DNA of 64,000 nucleotides, from NCBI RefSeq assembly GCF_003730135.1, contig NZ_RJVO01000001.1, forward strand, positions 954,001 through 1,018,000, given 5' to 3'. Of this stretch, positions 27,270-35,506 are shown in pieces. Every line of letters starts with the position of its first letter. Within the stretch, counting starts at the first letter, position 1. The translations under genes and the position numbers were made by a program. Source of the stretch: Stagnimonas aquatica (GTDB lineage: Bacteria > Pseudomonadota > Gammaproteobacteria > Nevskiales > Nevskiaceae). The notes under the pieces are model-generated. The model searched no databases. It was not told the DNA's origin and saw only the letters and a program-made list of their open reading frames with translations.

Positions 27270-28604
27270 CTACCCCGCCTCGACCAGGCGCAAACTCCGC
27301 GTCGCCTTGAAGCGGAACCGCCCGCGTCCGGTCTTCTCGATGGCGAGGTAGTCGCAGCGCTCGGCTAAACGACGGCTGAGCAGGATCAAGCGGGTTTCCA
27401 GGTTGTCGCCGACTTCCGGCAGTCGCAGCGTCGCGTCCAGGCGCAGCTCGCGGTTGCAGAACTCGACGCGGCCGCCTTCGGCATGGGCCTTGGCGAGCTT
27501 CCAGAAGATGGCGCCGGCCACGCCTTTGATGAGGTAGTCCTCGCCGAGAAAGATGCTGTCGTCGGCGGCGTAGTGGCGCACCTGCACCGGCGCGCCGAGC
27601 GGGCGTGGTGATGCGGTCTCGGGCTCGCCCTCGTCTTCGGCGGCGGACTGCTGCAACAACTGGATGGCGGTGCCGAGCTGGGCGCCGTAGGCGGAGAGCG
27701 CGTCTTCGTCGTCGTAGCCAAAGCGGCGGTCCTCGGGGCTCTCGGCGTAGAGCACGCCGAGCAGGCGGCTGCCCGCGACGATGGGCACGGCGAGCTGGCT
27801 GTGCGGCTCGGCGAGGCCGGGGAAGGGAATCTCGCGCGGCAGCGTTTCGCCACCGCCCAGCGCAAGCGCGGCCTCGCGCTGGGCGCGCACATAGCTGTAT
27901 TCGGCGGTGGCGTGTGGCACGCAGATGGCGGTGCGCTGCTGGGCGGCGACACCGATCACGCCATCGCCGACGGCGATCTCGGAGCCGACGCCGGAGCGCG
28001 CGTAGCCCAGGCTGGCGACGGTGTAGAGGCGGTCACCGGCCTCGGCGAGCAGCAGCAGCAGGCTGTGTTCAACGCCGAAGCAGTCGCGCAGCGTCGCCAG
28101 CGCCTGATCGAACAGGGCGTCCAGCTCCTGGCTGGCGGCGAGCCGGGCGCTGGCCTGACGCAGGGCCGCGAGCAGGTTGCGGCGCGGTGCTTCCACCGCC
28201 AGCACCGGGCCGGGCACCGGCTGGATGTCGAGCACCCGGTAGACATCGGAGCCACGCAGCCGGAACACGCCGGCCATGCCCTCGTGCGAGGCGATGCCGG
28301 CGAGCTTGGCCTTCATGCGCTCGAACAGCGGGCCTGCGCTCTCGGTGCGCAGGTAGCGCAGCCGCAACTGGTAGCTGGCGCCGCTGAGCGGGTTGACCAC
28401 CGTCACCCGCACCTCGGGGTTGGCGAGCACGTTCTCGCGGGTCTTGCTGAAAAACTGGAAGGACAGCGCCGCGTGCTCGCTGTCCACGTAGTCCACCTGC
28501 GAGACGAAGGTGACGTTGGGCGTGCCATCGGCGGCGCAGGTGGCGAGCGTGCCCGGGATGCTGCCGTCCAGGCAGTCGCGGATGGCGTCGAGCGTGAGCT
28601 TCAT
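27270..28604 (-). CDS. PNPOx-like / GAF / winged-helix-like fusion protein
   Basis: 444 residues. The N-terminal split-barrel domain (about 1-120) resembles pyridoxamine-5'-phosphate-oxidase-like proteins (GSIPGTLATCAADGTPNVTFVSQV, FFSKTRENVLANPEVRVTVVNP). A GAF domain (about 145-320) follows (FGVEHSLLLLLAEAGDRLYTVASLGY; LAVPIVAGSRLLGVLYAES). The last ~100 residues (FLGEDYLIKGVAGAIFWKLA, FCNRELRLDATL, LILLSRRLAERCDYLAIEKTGRGRFRF) look like a winged helix of the OmpR type. A flavin- or haem-linked redox sensor acting on DNA is possible but unproven. The start overlaps the stop of the second PNPOx-like gene by 4 bp. Confidence 0.8.
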   Translation of the reverse strand: MKLTLDAIRDCLDGSIPGTLATCAADGTPNVTFVSQVDYVDSEHAALSFQFFSKTRENVLANPEVRVTVVNPLSGASYQLRLRYLRTESAGPLFERMKAKLAGIASHEGMAGVFRLRGSDVYRVLDIQPVPGPVLAVEAPRRNLLAALRQASARLAASQELDALFDQALATLRDCFGVEHSLLLLLAEAGDRLYTVASLGYARSGVGSEIAVGDGVIGVAAQQRTAICVPHATAEYSYVRAQREAALALGGGETLPREIPFPGLAEPHSQLAVPIVAGSRLLGVLYAESPEDRRFGYDDEDALSAYGAQLGTAIQLLQQSAAEDEGEPETASPRPLGAPVQVRHYAADDSIFLGEDYLIKGVAGAIFWKLAKAHAEGGRVEFCNRELRLDATLRLPEVGDNLETRLILLSRRLAERCDYLAIEKTGRGRFRFKATRSLRLVEAG

Positions 28605-29092
28605 GGCAGCGCCGCGCCCGCGCCCGGCCCCGGGGTCTGGCTGTAGGCGGCCTCGGGCTGGAACACCACCGCCACCGGCGCCGGTGCCAGCACTTGCAGC
28701 AGCACGCGCACCAGGGCTTCGGGGAAGTGCAGCTTGGCGAGATCGGCGACAAAGGCGCGGGCGTAACGCTCGCGCAGCGCCTCGTCCTCGGCGCTGCCGG
28801 CCTCGACACGCGCATCGCGGCCCTTGAGTTGCAGTGTGCGGTTGCTGGTCGGCTGCGAGAAGGTCACCGCGACCCGGCCACCGGCGGCGATGTCGGCGAG
28901 CAGGCCGCCGGCCCGCACCGGGCAGAACAGCAGCCGCACCTGGCGCCCGTCGGCGTTCACCGCGCAGCCGATCGCTCGTGCCATGGATGGCAGGTGCTCG
29001 GCGTTGACGCTGCCGGCGGTGATCGACACGCCGCCCTGGATGAACGCCTGGTGCTCGGCGGCAAGAGTCAGGGCGGCGGCGCGGGAGGGCAT
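28601..29092 (-). CDS. Pyridoxamine 5'-phosphate oxidase-like split-barrel protein
   Basis: 163 residues. AEHQAFIQGGVSITAGSVNAEHLPSMARAIG and VRLLFCPVRAGGLLADIAAGGRVAVTFSQP fit the flavin-reductase-like split barrel of small PNPOx-related proteins. RTLQLKGRDARVE is the family's central strand pair. It is the upstream partner of the PNPOx-GAF fusion, overlapping by 4 bp, so the two are made together and may interact. The reaction is unknown; binding of FMN, F420 or haem is possible in this fold. Confidence 0.75.
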   Translation of the reverse strand: MPSRAAALTLAAEHQAFIQGGVSITAGSVNAEHLPSMARAIGCAVNADGRQVRLLFCPVRAGGLLADIAAGGRVAVTFSQPTSNRTLQLKGRDARVEAGSAEDEALRERYARAFVADLAKLHFPEALVRVLLQVLAPAPVAVVFQPEAAYSQTPGPGAGAALP

Positions 29093-29156
29093 CGCCGGAT
29101 GATAGCGAGCGGCTTGGGGCCTGTTAACGCGCTGGCGCGCGCGGTGTCACCCGGGT

Positions 29157-30035
29157 CTACGCCTCGGTCTCCAGCCGCCACCAGCGCACCACCGGCGCAC
29201 CCAGGCGCACGAACTCCGCCTCGCGCTGCCGCCAGATCCGCCGGTAACGGTAGAACGGCACGCTGGGGAACAGGTGATGGATCAGGTGGTAGTTCTGGTA
29301 GAGGAACAGCCAGCGCATCAAGGGCTCGCCGCCGGCACGGACATTGGTGGCGGCGTAGGGGTTGTGCGACTGCTCCACCGCGTGCGGATGGTGCGGCAGG
29401 TAGTTGAAGGCGCAGGCCAGCCAGAGGATCGCCAGCCGCGAGGGCAGCAGCCAGTACAGCGTCGCCTCGTGGCCATAGCCGAGCGCGCAGGCGGTGAGGT
29501 AGGCGCCCAGGATCAGCGCCACGGTGCTGACGATGGCGAGCTGGTCCTTGGCCGGGATGCGCGCGCGGTCGCGCAGGATCAGCCAGGCGTAGTAGAGATC
29601 GGCGGTGGCCCAGTGCAGCGGCAGCAGCCAGGGCGAGCGCGCCTCGCCACTCCAGAGGTCGGGGTCGCGCCCGGCCTCGTTGGTGTAGCGGTGGTGGGCG
29701 AAGTGCGCGTAGCGGAAGGCGGTCACCGAGCCGACGATGCCCAGGAAGCTGCCAGCGACACCCGCCACCAGGTCGTTGAGGCGCGGGTGGCCGCGCAGCA
29801 GCGAGCGGTGCACCCCGTCGTGCAGCACGGTGAACTGCATGAACGCCGCCACCGTTTGCAGGGCCACCGCCAGCGCCGGGTGCAGGTGGCCCTCGACGCC
29901 GCCCCAGAGCGCGCCGCCCCAGATCAGCAGCGCCAGCGCGAACAGGCCGAGGCTGGGCCAGGCGATGGCGGGTGCCTGGTAGAGCGGGTCTTTGGGCACG
30001 CCGGGGCGTGGTGCAGCCGGGACGTTGGGGCGCAC
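29157..30035 (-). CDS. Membrane fatty-acid desaturase / carotenoid hydroxylase-type di-iron protein
   Basis: 292 residues. Three histidine clusters, HDGVH (with LLRGH after it), HFAHHRYTNEAGRDPD and NYHLIHHLFP, are those of the membrane FA_desaturase superfamily. Hydrophobic segments flank them (SLGLFALALLIWGGALWGG; LALAVALQTVAAFMQF; TVALILGAYLTACALGYG). The GTG at 30035 is preferred because GGAGGAG lies 7 nt upstream and no better ATG is in frame. Regiospecificity or substrate cannot be read from sequence; relatives include beta-carotene hydroxylases and acyl-lipid desaturases. A palindromic operator-like site lies 29 bp upstream. Confidence 0.85.
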   Translation of the reverse strand: MRPNVPAAPRPGVPKDPLYQAPAIAWPSLGLFALALLIWGGALWGGVEGHLHPALAVALQTVAAFMQFTVLHDGVHRSLLRGHPRLNDLVAGVAGSFLGIVGSVTAFRYAHFAHHRYTNEAGRDPDLWSGEARSPWLLPLHWATADLYYAWLILRDRARIPAKDQLAIVSTVALILGAYLTACALGYGHEATLYWLLPSRLAILWLACAFNYLPHHPHAVEQSHNPYAATNVRAGGEPLMRWLFLYQNYHLIHHLFPSVPFYRYRRIWRQREAEFVRLGAPVVRWWRLETEA

Positions 30036-30063
30036 GGGGTTTCTCCTCCACAGTGCTAAAAAT

Positions 30064-30078
30064 TAAACGGTCAGTTTA
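30064..30078. promoter_or_regulatory. Palindromic TetR-type operator candidate before the desaturase gene
   Basis: TAAACGGTCAGTTTA has 5-bp inverted arms (TAAAC/GTTTA) around GGTCA, in a locally AT-rich tract. Half-sites containing AACGGTCA/TGACCGTT are common for TetR-family repressors. It lies about 30 bp upstream of the GTG start, where a repressor would cover the promoter. No TetR gene is adjacent. Confidence 0.4.
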
Positions 30079-30210
30079 TTAGACGCAGCAAAGCCGCTCC
30101 CGTCAACTGCGGTTGCTGATGGTTTGCTGTGAGGGCAAGGCCGGCCCGGCGGTGCGCCGCTACCCGGGCAGGCCGCGACCGCGCCGGCTTCGACGCCCGG
30201 CAAACCCCGT

Positions 30211-31320
30211 CTAGACCAGGGTTTCGCTCATCCGCGAGCGCATGTCGAACATCGCCGCCGGACGATCCGGGTGCTCGGTGCGGATCTTCGCCACCTCCGG
30301 CAGCAGCTCCAGGAACAGGCTGGTGAGGCGCGGATCGAAATGCTTGCCGGACTGCTCGCGCAGATAGGCCACGGCGTTCTCCACCGGCCAGGCTGGCTTG
30401 TAGGGGCGCTCGCTGGTGAGCGCGTCGAACACGTCGGCCAGGGCGACGATGCGCCCCACCAGGGGAATCTCCTCGCCCTTCAGGCCGCGCGGGTAGCCGG
30501 AGCCGTCCCACTTCTCGTGATGGGTGAGGGCGATGCGGCGGGCGATCTTCAGCACCGGCGCGTCGTGCTTGCCGATGATGCCGGCGCCGATGCCGGGGTG
30601 CATGCGCATCACCCGCCATTCGTCCGGGGTCAGCGGGCTGGCCTTCAGCAGGATGCGGTCGGGCACGCCGATCTTGCCGAGATCGTGCATGGGCGCGGCC
30701 TGCTCGATCAGCTCGGCTTCGGCCTCGGAGAGCCCGGCGGCCCGCGCCAGCAGGGCGCTGACCCGGCTCATGCGCTGGATATGGGCGCCGGTTTCGTCGT
30801 CCTTGTACTCGGCGGCGACGCGCAGTCGCCGCACCAGCTCCAGGTGGGCGTTGGCCACCTCGCGGGTGCGGGTCTGCACCAGGCTGGCGAGCTGGCGCTT
30901 CTGTGCGTAGAGCTGCTGGTGCAGGCGCAGACGGGCAAAGGTCACCGCCACGTCGAAAGGCGCGCGCAGGTAGTCCTGGGCGCCGGCGTCGAAGGCGGCC
31001 AGCTCGGTCTTGGAACTGGCCGGAGCGTTGAAGAACAGCACCGGCGTGAAGCGGGTGCGGACATTGCGCTGCAGGCGCTGGCAGATGCTCACCGGGTCGA
31101 AGTCGGCGACCGAGGCGTCGACCAGGATCAGCTCCGGCGGCGGGTCGAGGAATTCCAGCACCGGCCCCAGCTCCGGGTGGCCGATGAACAGTGGCTGCGG
31201 ACCCAGCCGGCTGATCAGGCCGCGCAGGGCATCGCCCTGGTCGGCGCCATCGGCGACCACGAGAATGGTGGACTTCCGGTTTTCTACCTCCACAACCTGC
31301 TCCCAGGGGCCGAGCGCCAC
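30211..31320 (-). CDS. Receiver-like / HD-GYP cyclic-di-GMP phosphodiesterase
   Basis: 369 residues. The N-terminal receiver-like domain (about 17-135) keeps a phosphoacceptor-like Asp68 (LILVDASVADFD), but the conserved Lys is missing (DYLRAPFD has Ala where KPF is expected). The HD-GYP domain (about 165-345) has HDLGKIGVPDRILLK and HHEKWDGSGYPRGLKGEEIPLVGRI, so hydrolysis of c-di-GMP is likely. The start is uncertain: GTG 31320 gives the full frame, while GTG 31293 (VEVENRKST) has a better-placed purine-rich stretch. A short palindrome (GGTTACATAACC, 31338-31349) lies just upstream. Confidence 0.9.
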   Translation of the reverse strand: MALGPWEQVVEVENRKSTILVVADGADQGDALRGLISRLGPQPLFIGHPELGPVLEFLDPPPELILVDASVADFDPVSICQRLQRNVRTRFTPVLFFNAPASSKTELAAFDAGAQDYLRAPFDVAVTFARLRLHQQLYAQKRQLASLVQTRTREVANAHLELVRRLRVAAEYKDDETGAHIQRMSRVSALLARAAGLSEAEAELIEQAAPMHDLGKIGVPDRILLKASPLTPDEWRVMRMHPGIGAGIIGKHDAPVLKIARRIALTHHEKWDGSGYPRGLKGEEIPLVGRIVALADVFDALTSERPYKPAWPVENAVAYLREQSGKHFDPRLTSLFLELLPEVAKIRTEHPDRPAAMFDMRSRMSETLV

Positions 31321-31455
31321 CGTATTCCAGTCGCTAAGGTTACATAACCGTAGCTCATCGCGTCTCCCGGTTATCGGCCCAGGCCGGCCGGGGGGCGGGA
31401 CCCAAGCAGAACGCAGGGATCGTGCCGCTGATGACAGCCCCGGAGGCGCTTGCGC

Positions 31456-34400
31456 TCATCCCGCGTCCAGGCCCCAGCGGCCGGCCAGGCGCCGGAGTTC
31501 GCGCTCGGCGCTGTCGAAGTCGTAGGCCGACAGCTGGCGCTCCAGCAGCTCCAGCTCGCGCTCGCGGCCGCTGGCCATCAGCAGGGCGCGCAGCCTCAGC
31601 GCTTTGCCGCGAGCGGCGGTGTCGTGCTGGCGCAGCAGCTCCAGCAAGCCCTGCACGCACTCGCTCAGGGGCTCTTCCGGTGCCTCCAGCGGTCCCAGCG
31701 TGCGCGACAGGTCCAGGGGCTCCGGCAGCCCCAGCGGCAGCACCACGGTGAACACCGTGCCGACCCGCAGCTGACTGCGTACCTGGATGTCGCCACCCAT
31801 CAGGCGCACCAGCTCCTGGGTGATGGTCAGGCCCAGGCCGGTGCCGCCGTGACGGCGGCTGGCGCTGTCGTCGGCCTGCTCGAAGGCGTCGAACACCCGC
31901 GAGAGCTGGCCTTCGTCCATGCCGATGCCGGTGTCGCTGACTTCGAACGCCACCATCGCTGTGCCGTCATGGGCTCCGTCGCCGGCCGGCCGGATACGCA
32001 GTCGGACCTCGCCCGCGTCCGTGAACTTGGTGGCATTGGCCAGCAGGTTCAGCAGCACCTGCTGGATGCGCAGGGCGTCGCCCACCAGCTGTCGCGGCAG
32101 GCCTGGCTCCTGCTGGATGCTGAACCGCAGGCCCTTCTCGGCCGCCGGGGCGCCGGCCAGCAGCTGCAGGCCGTCGATCAGCTCGCGCAGCGAGAACGGC
32201 ACCGGCATCAGCTTGAGCTTCTGCGCCTCCAGCTTGGAGAACTCCAGGATGTCGTTGAGCAGGCGCAGCAGGGCCTTGGCGGCGCGGTTGATCTTGTCGA
32301 GGCGCTCGCGCTGCGCCGGCTCCTGCTCGGCACTGAGCGCCAGGTGCGAAAGGCCGATCACCGCGTTCATCGGGGTGCGGATCTCGTGGCTCATATTGGC
32401 CAGGAAGCGGCTCTTGGCCTGGTTGGCGGCCTCGGCGGCGGCGCTGGCGCGGCGCAGGTCCTGTTCCAGGGTCTTCTGCTCGGTGGCGTCGAGCACCACG
32501 CCGTTCCAGATCAGCTCGCCGTCCGCCTCCCGCCGTCCGGTGGTGGTGACCCGCACCCAGCGCGGCTGGCTTTCGCCCGGCAGGTTCAGGCAGTAGTCCA
32601 GCGACACCGGTCTGCCGCGTTCCACCGCCAGGGCCAGGGCTTGCCGGGAGCGCTCCCGGTCTGCCTCGCTGAGCAGCGAATCAAACACCGACGACGGTTG
32701 GCCGAGCACCTGCTCCGAGGACAAACCGGTGATGCGAGTTACGCCTTCGCTGAGATAGGTGAAGAACTCCCGGCCGGCGAGGTCGCGCTTGAGCTGCCAG
32801 ACCGTGCCCGGGAAGTTGGCGATGATGTCGTCCAGCCGCGAGCGGGCGTCGGCGAGCGCGGCTTCCAGCCGTCGCCGCTCGGTCATGTCCTGCAGCACGC
32901 CGGTCCACACCGGTTCGCCATCGGGGTTGCGGCTGACATTGGCGCGCACCAGCAGGTGTCGCAGCCGACCGTCGGTGGCCCGCAGGCGGACTTCCTGCTC
33001 GACCATGCTCCCATCCAGCGCCGACTGCGCGAGGTTGGTGAGCAGCCGTTCGCGGTCACGTTCCTGCACCGTGCTCAGGGTGGCTTCGGCATCGCCGAGG
33101 TGATCGGCCACCGGCCGGCCGGTGACGGCGGTGACGCCCTCGCTGACGTATTCCACCAGGTAGCGGCCGTTGCTCAGCCGCAGTCGCCAGACGGCGCCGG
33201 GCACGCTGTCGATCAGCTCCTTCATCCGCTGTCGCGCGGCCATCAACTCCTGCTTCACCTCGGCGGCACGGGTGGCGTCGAGCGTGATGCCGTTCCAGAC
33301 CAGGCTGCCGTCCGGTTCGCGGTGCGCGACGGCGGCGGAGCGCACCCACACCCAGCGGCCATCGGCGGTCTTCAGCCGATAGCGCTCCTCGCCAAGGCTG
33401 TCGTCCTCGGTCAAGCGCTGGATCAGCGCCGCCAGGCGCTCGCGGTCCTCGGGGTGCACCATCGCGAACGGCTGCGATTGCATCAGGGCATTGGTCTCCG
33501 CCGGCGTGCGTCCGGTGATCCTGACGATGCCTTCGGAGAGATAGCCGTAGTGCTGCCGCCCGTCCGGCTCCCTGCGGAACTGCCACAGCGCGCCGGGAAT
33601 GCCGGCGGCCAGCTCGCGCAGCCGCCGCTCGGCCTGCTCGGCCCGGCTCTGGGCGCGGCGACGCTTCTGGATCTCCGCGCGCAGCCAGAGTATCCACAGG
33701 ATCGCCAGTACCAGCAGGAAGACGGTGCCAACCACCAGGTTGCGCTGCGCCGGTGACAGGCGGTCGACCACCTTGATCTGCGGGGCGGTCAACCAGCGGG
33801 CGCGCAGGGCAAGCAAGTGTTCCGGTGGGATCGCGCGCAGGGCCTTCTCAAGGATCGCTGCCTGCTCGGGCCAGTCCCGACGGACCGCGAACTTCAGCTC
33901 ATTGGTCAGTCCGTCCACCGGCGCGGTGATCTGCAGATTGCTCAAGCCGAGCAGCTGGATCTGGTAGTTGGCGCTGGCCAAGGGAAGTACCGTTGCGGCT
34001 GCGCGCCCGACCGCAACGGCGGTGAGGGCTTCACGAATATCGCCCACACCCGCCTGACGCACTTGAGGTTCGTGCCGCCTCAGCCATTCCGAGGCGGCGA
34101 CCCCACGCACCACGGCCACGGTTTGTCCGCGCAACTCGGCCAGACTATTGATGTACGGACTGTCGTTGCGAGTGATGATGACCTCGAACAGTTCCATGTA
34201 TGGGGCGCTGAAGCGCAGGAACGCTCGCCGGTCGGGGGTTTCGACCGCCGTCGTGAGCAGGTCTACCTCCGCGCTGCGCGCGGCTTCCAGCGTCGCCGCC
34301 CAGCTGTCTTTTCGCACCAGCTCGTAACGCTGGCCGGTGAGCGCCGCGATCTCGTTAAGCAGATCGTGCGCCAGACCGGAATGCCGGCCCTGCTCGTCCA

Positions 34401-34590
34401 GGAACTCGAACGGCGGCCAGGCCGGATCGGCGCCGAAGCGCACGACCGGGTTCTGTTGCAGAAAAGCCTGTTCCTCGGGCGTCAGCTGCGCTCGGAAATC
34501 GGCAACCGTAGCCTCCTGATGGGAGGCCAAGGCCGCTGTCGCCGACAGCAGCAGCGTCGCAGCCGCGACGGCGGCGCGCAGGGACGACAT
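31456..34590 (-). CDS. Membrane sensor histidine kinase with periplasmic SBP3 domain and three PAS domains
   Basis: 1044 residues. Order: signal sequence (about 1-22); solute-binding protein family 3 domain (about 45-270: NPVVRFGADPAWPPFEFLDEQG, YELVRKDSWAATLEAARSAEVDLL); one membrane helix (NLVVGTVFLLVLAILWILWL); three PAS/PAC modules, each opening with a PG..W(Q/R) motif; HisKA with FLANMSHEIRTPMN; HATPase_c with LLNLLANATKFTD, SDTGIGMD and GGTGLGLTI. The final ~95 residues are alpha-helical and resemble a phosphotransfer-type tail, but no receiver domain is present. It probably senses an amino acid or other small solute in the periplasm. Its ATG overlaps the terC stop by 1 bp (TGATG). Confidence 0.93.
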   Translation of the reverse strand: MSSLRAAVAAATLLLSATAALASHQEATVADFRAQLTPEEQAFLQQNPVVRFGADPAWPPFEFLDEQGRHSGLAHDLLNEIAALTGQRYELVRKDSWAATLEAARSAEVDLLTTAVETPDRRAFLRFSAPYMELFEVIITRNDSPYINSLAELRGQTVAVVRGVAASEWLRRHEPQVRQAGVGDIREALTAVAVGRAAATVLPLASANYQIQLLGLSNLQITAPVDGLTNELKFAVRRDWPEQAAILEKALRAIPPEHLLALRARWLTAPQIKVVDRLSPAQRNLVVGTVFLLVLAILWILWLRAEIQKRRRAQSRAEQAERRLRELAAGIPGALWQFRREPDGRQHYGYLSEGIVRITGRTPAETNALMQSQPFAMVHPEDRERLAALIQRLTEDDSLGEERYRLKTADGRWVWVRSAAVAHREPDGSLVWNGITLDATRAAEVKQELMAARQRMKELIDSVPGAVWRLRLSNGRYLVEYVSEGVTAVTGRPVADHLGDAEATLSTVQERDRERLLTNLAQSALDGSMVEQEVRLRATDGRLRHLLVRANVSRNPDGEPVWTGVLQDMTERRRLEAALADARSRLDDIIANFPGTVWQLKRDLAGREFFTYLSEGVTRITGLSSEQVLGQPSSVFDSLLSEADRERSRQALALAVERGRPVSLDYCLNLPGESQPRWVRVTTTGRREADGELIWNGVVLDATEQKTLEQDLRRASAAAEAANQAKSRFLANMSHEIRTPMNAVIGLSHLALSAEQEPAQRERLDKINRAAKALLRLLNDILEFSKLEAQKLKLMPVPFSLRELIDGLQLLAGAPAAEKGLRFSIQQEPGLPRQLVGDALRIQQVLLNLLANATKFTDAGEVRLRIRPAGDGAHDGTAMVAFEVSDTGIGMDEGQLSRVFDAFEQADDSASRRHGGTGLGLTITQELVRLMGGDIQVRSQLRVGTVFTVVLPLGLPEPLDLSRTLGPLEAPEEPLSECVQGLLELLRQHDTAARGKALRLRALLMASGRERELELLERQLSAYDFDSAERELRRLAGRWGLDAG

Positions 34591-35327
34591 CAGTGGCTAG
34601 GGTTGTTCTGCAGCCGCTTGCGCATGCGGATGTTGAGCATTTCCACCGCCACCGAGAAGCCCATCGCGAAGTAGACATAGGCCTTGGGCACGTGGAAGCC
34701 CATGCCTTCGCCGATCAGCACCATGCCGATCATGATCAGGAACGACAGCGCCAGGATCTTGATGGTCGGGTGCTCCTCCACGAAACGCGACACCGCGCCA
34801 GCGAAGAACATCATCACGCCGATGGCGATGATGATGGCGGTGACCATCACCGGCACATTGTTGGTCATGCCCACGGCGGTGATCACCGAGTCGAGCGAGA
34901 ACACGATGTCGAGGATCATGATCTGCACGATCACGCTGGCGAAGCTGATGCTGGCGACCTTGCCGATGACGTCTTCGGGGCCATGCCCGCCGTCGGTGCT
35001 CTCCACCTGTTCGTGGATTTCCAGCGCGCTCTTGCCGAGCAGGAACAGACCGCCGCCGAGCAGGATCAGGTCGCGACCGGAAATGGCGTGGCCGGCGAGA
35101 TGGAACAGCGGCTCGGTGAGGCGGGCCAGCCAGGCCAGCGACATCAGCAGGGCAATGCGGGTCAGACAGGCGCCGGCCAAGCCGATGATGCGGGCGCGGG
35201 CGCGCTGATGCTCGGGCAGCTTGTTGGCCATGATCGACAGGAAAATGATGTTGTCGATGCCGAGCACGATTTCCAGGGCCGCCAGGGTGATGAGGGCGAT
35301 CCAGAGTTCGGGATTGGAGAAGTCCAC
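34590..35327 (-). CDS. TerC family integral membrane protein
   Basis: 245 residues if started at GTG 35327 (VDFSNPELWIALITLAALEIVLG), which matches the usual TerC N-terminus MDF..P..W. The frame stays open upstream, so earlier starts cannot be excluded, and no strong ribosome binding site is seen. LGIDNIIFLSI and LDIVFSLDSVITAVGM are the two acidic membrane motifs of the family, known from tellurite resistance and from manganese export. About 7 membrane helices are present. The last codon overlaps the start of the sensor kinase gene, so the two are coupled, an unusual pairing. Confidence 0.92.
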   Translation of the reverse strand: MDFSNPELWIALITLAALEIVLGIDNIIFLSIMANKLPEHQRARARIIGLAGACLTRIALLMSLAWLARLTEPLFHLAGHAISGRDLILLGGGLFLLGKSALEIHEQVESTDGGHGPEDVIGKVASISFASVIVQIMILDIVFSLDSVITAVGMTNNVPVMVTAIIIAIGVMMFFAGAVSRFVEEHPTIKILALSFLIMIGMVLIGEGMGFHVPKAYVYFAMGFSVAVEMLNIRMRKRLQNNPSH

Positions 35328-35398
35328 GTGAAGTTTTACAACGGGTGATCGAGCGTGATTGCTCTGTCGGGATGATACCGGGGCGGCGCGCCGGCGGC

Positions 35399-35453
35399 GC
35401 GTCATCGTTCCTTCATCGGCCCGTCATGCGGCCGTCGCCGGACTGTCACGAGG
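35399..35453. promoter_or_regulatory. Five-unit 11-bp repeat resembling a PhoB (Pho box) array
   Basis: Consecutive 11-bp units start at 35399, 35410, 35421, 35432 and 35443, with cores GCGTCATC, CCTTCATC, CCGTCATG, CCGTCGCC and CTGTCACG. Pho boxes are CTGTCAT direct repeats of 11-bp period. A possible -10 (TATAAA, 35485-35490) lies 31 bp after the last unit, and the glycosyltransferase ATG is at 35507. The array is also upstream of the divergent terC gene. Confidence 0.5.
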
Positions 35454-35506
35454 TCATTACCGCCGGGGCCTAGTCTGCGAGGCCTATAAAAAGACCGGAG
35501 CCGGAC

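Noticed and set aside
31338-31349. GGTTACATAACC as a strong operator of the HD-GYP gene.
   Set aside because: The arms are only 5 bp and may simply be part of the promoter -10 region; too weak to list separately.
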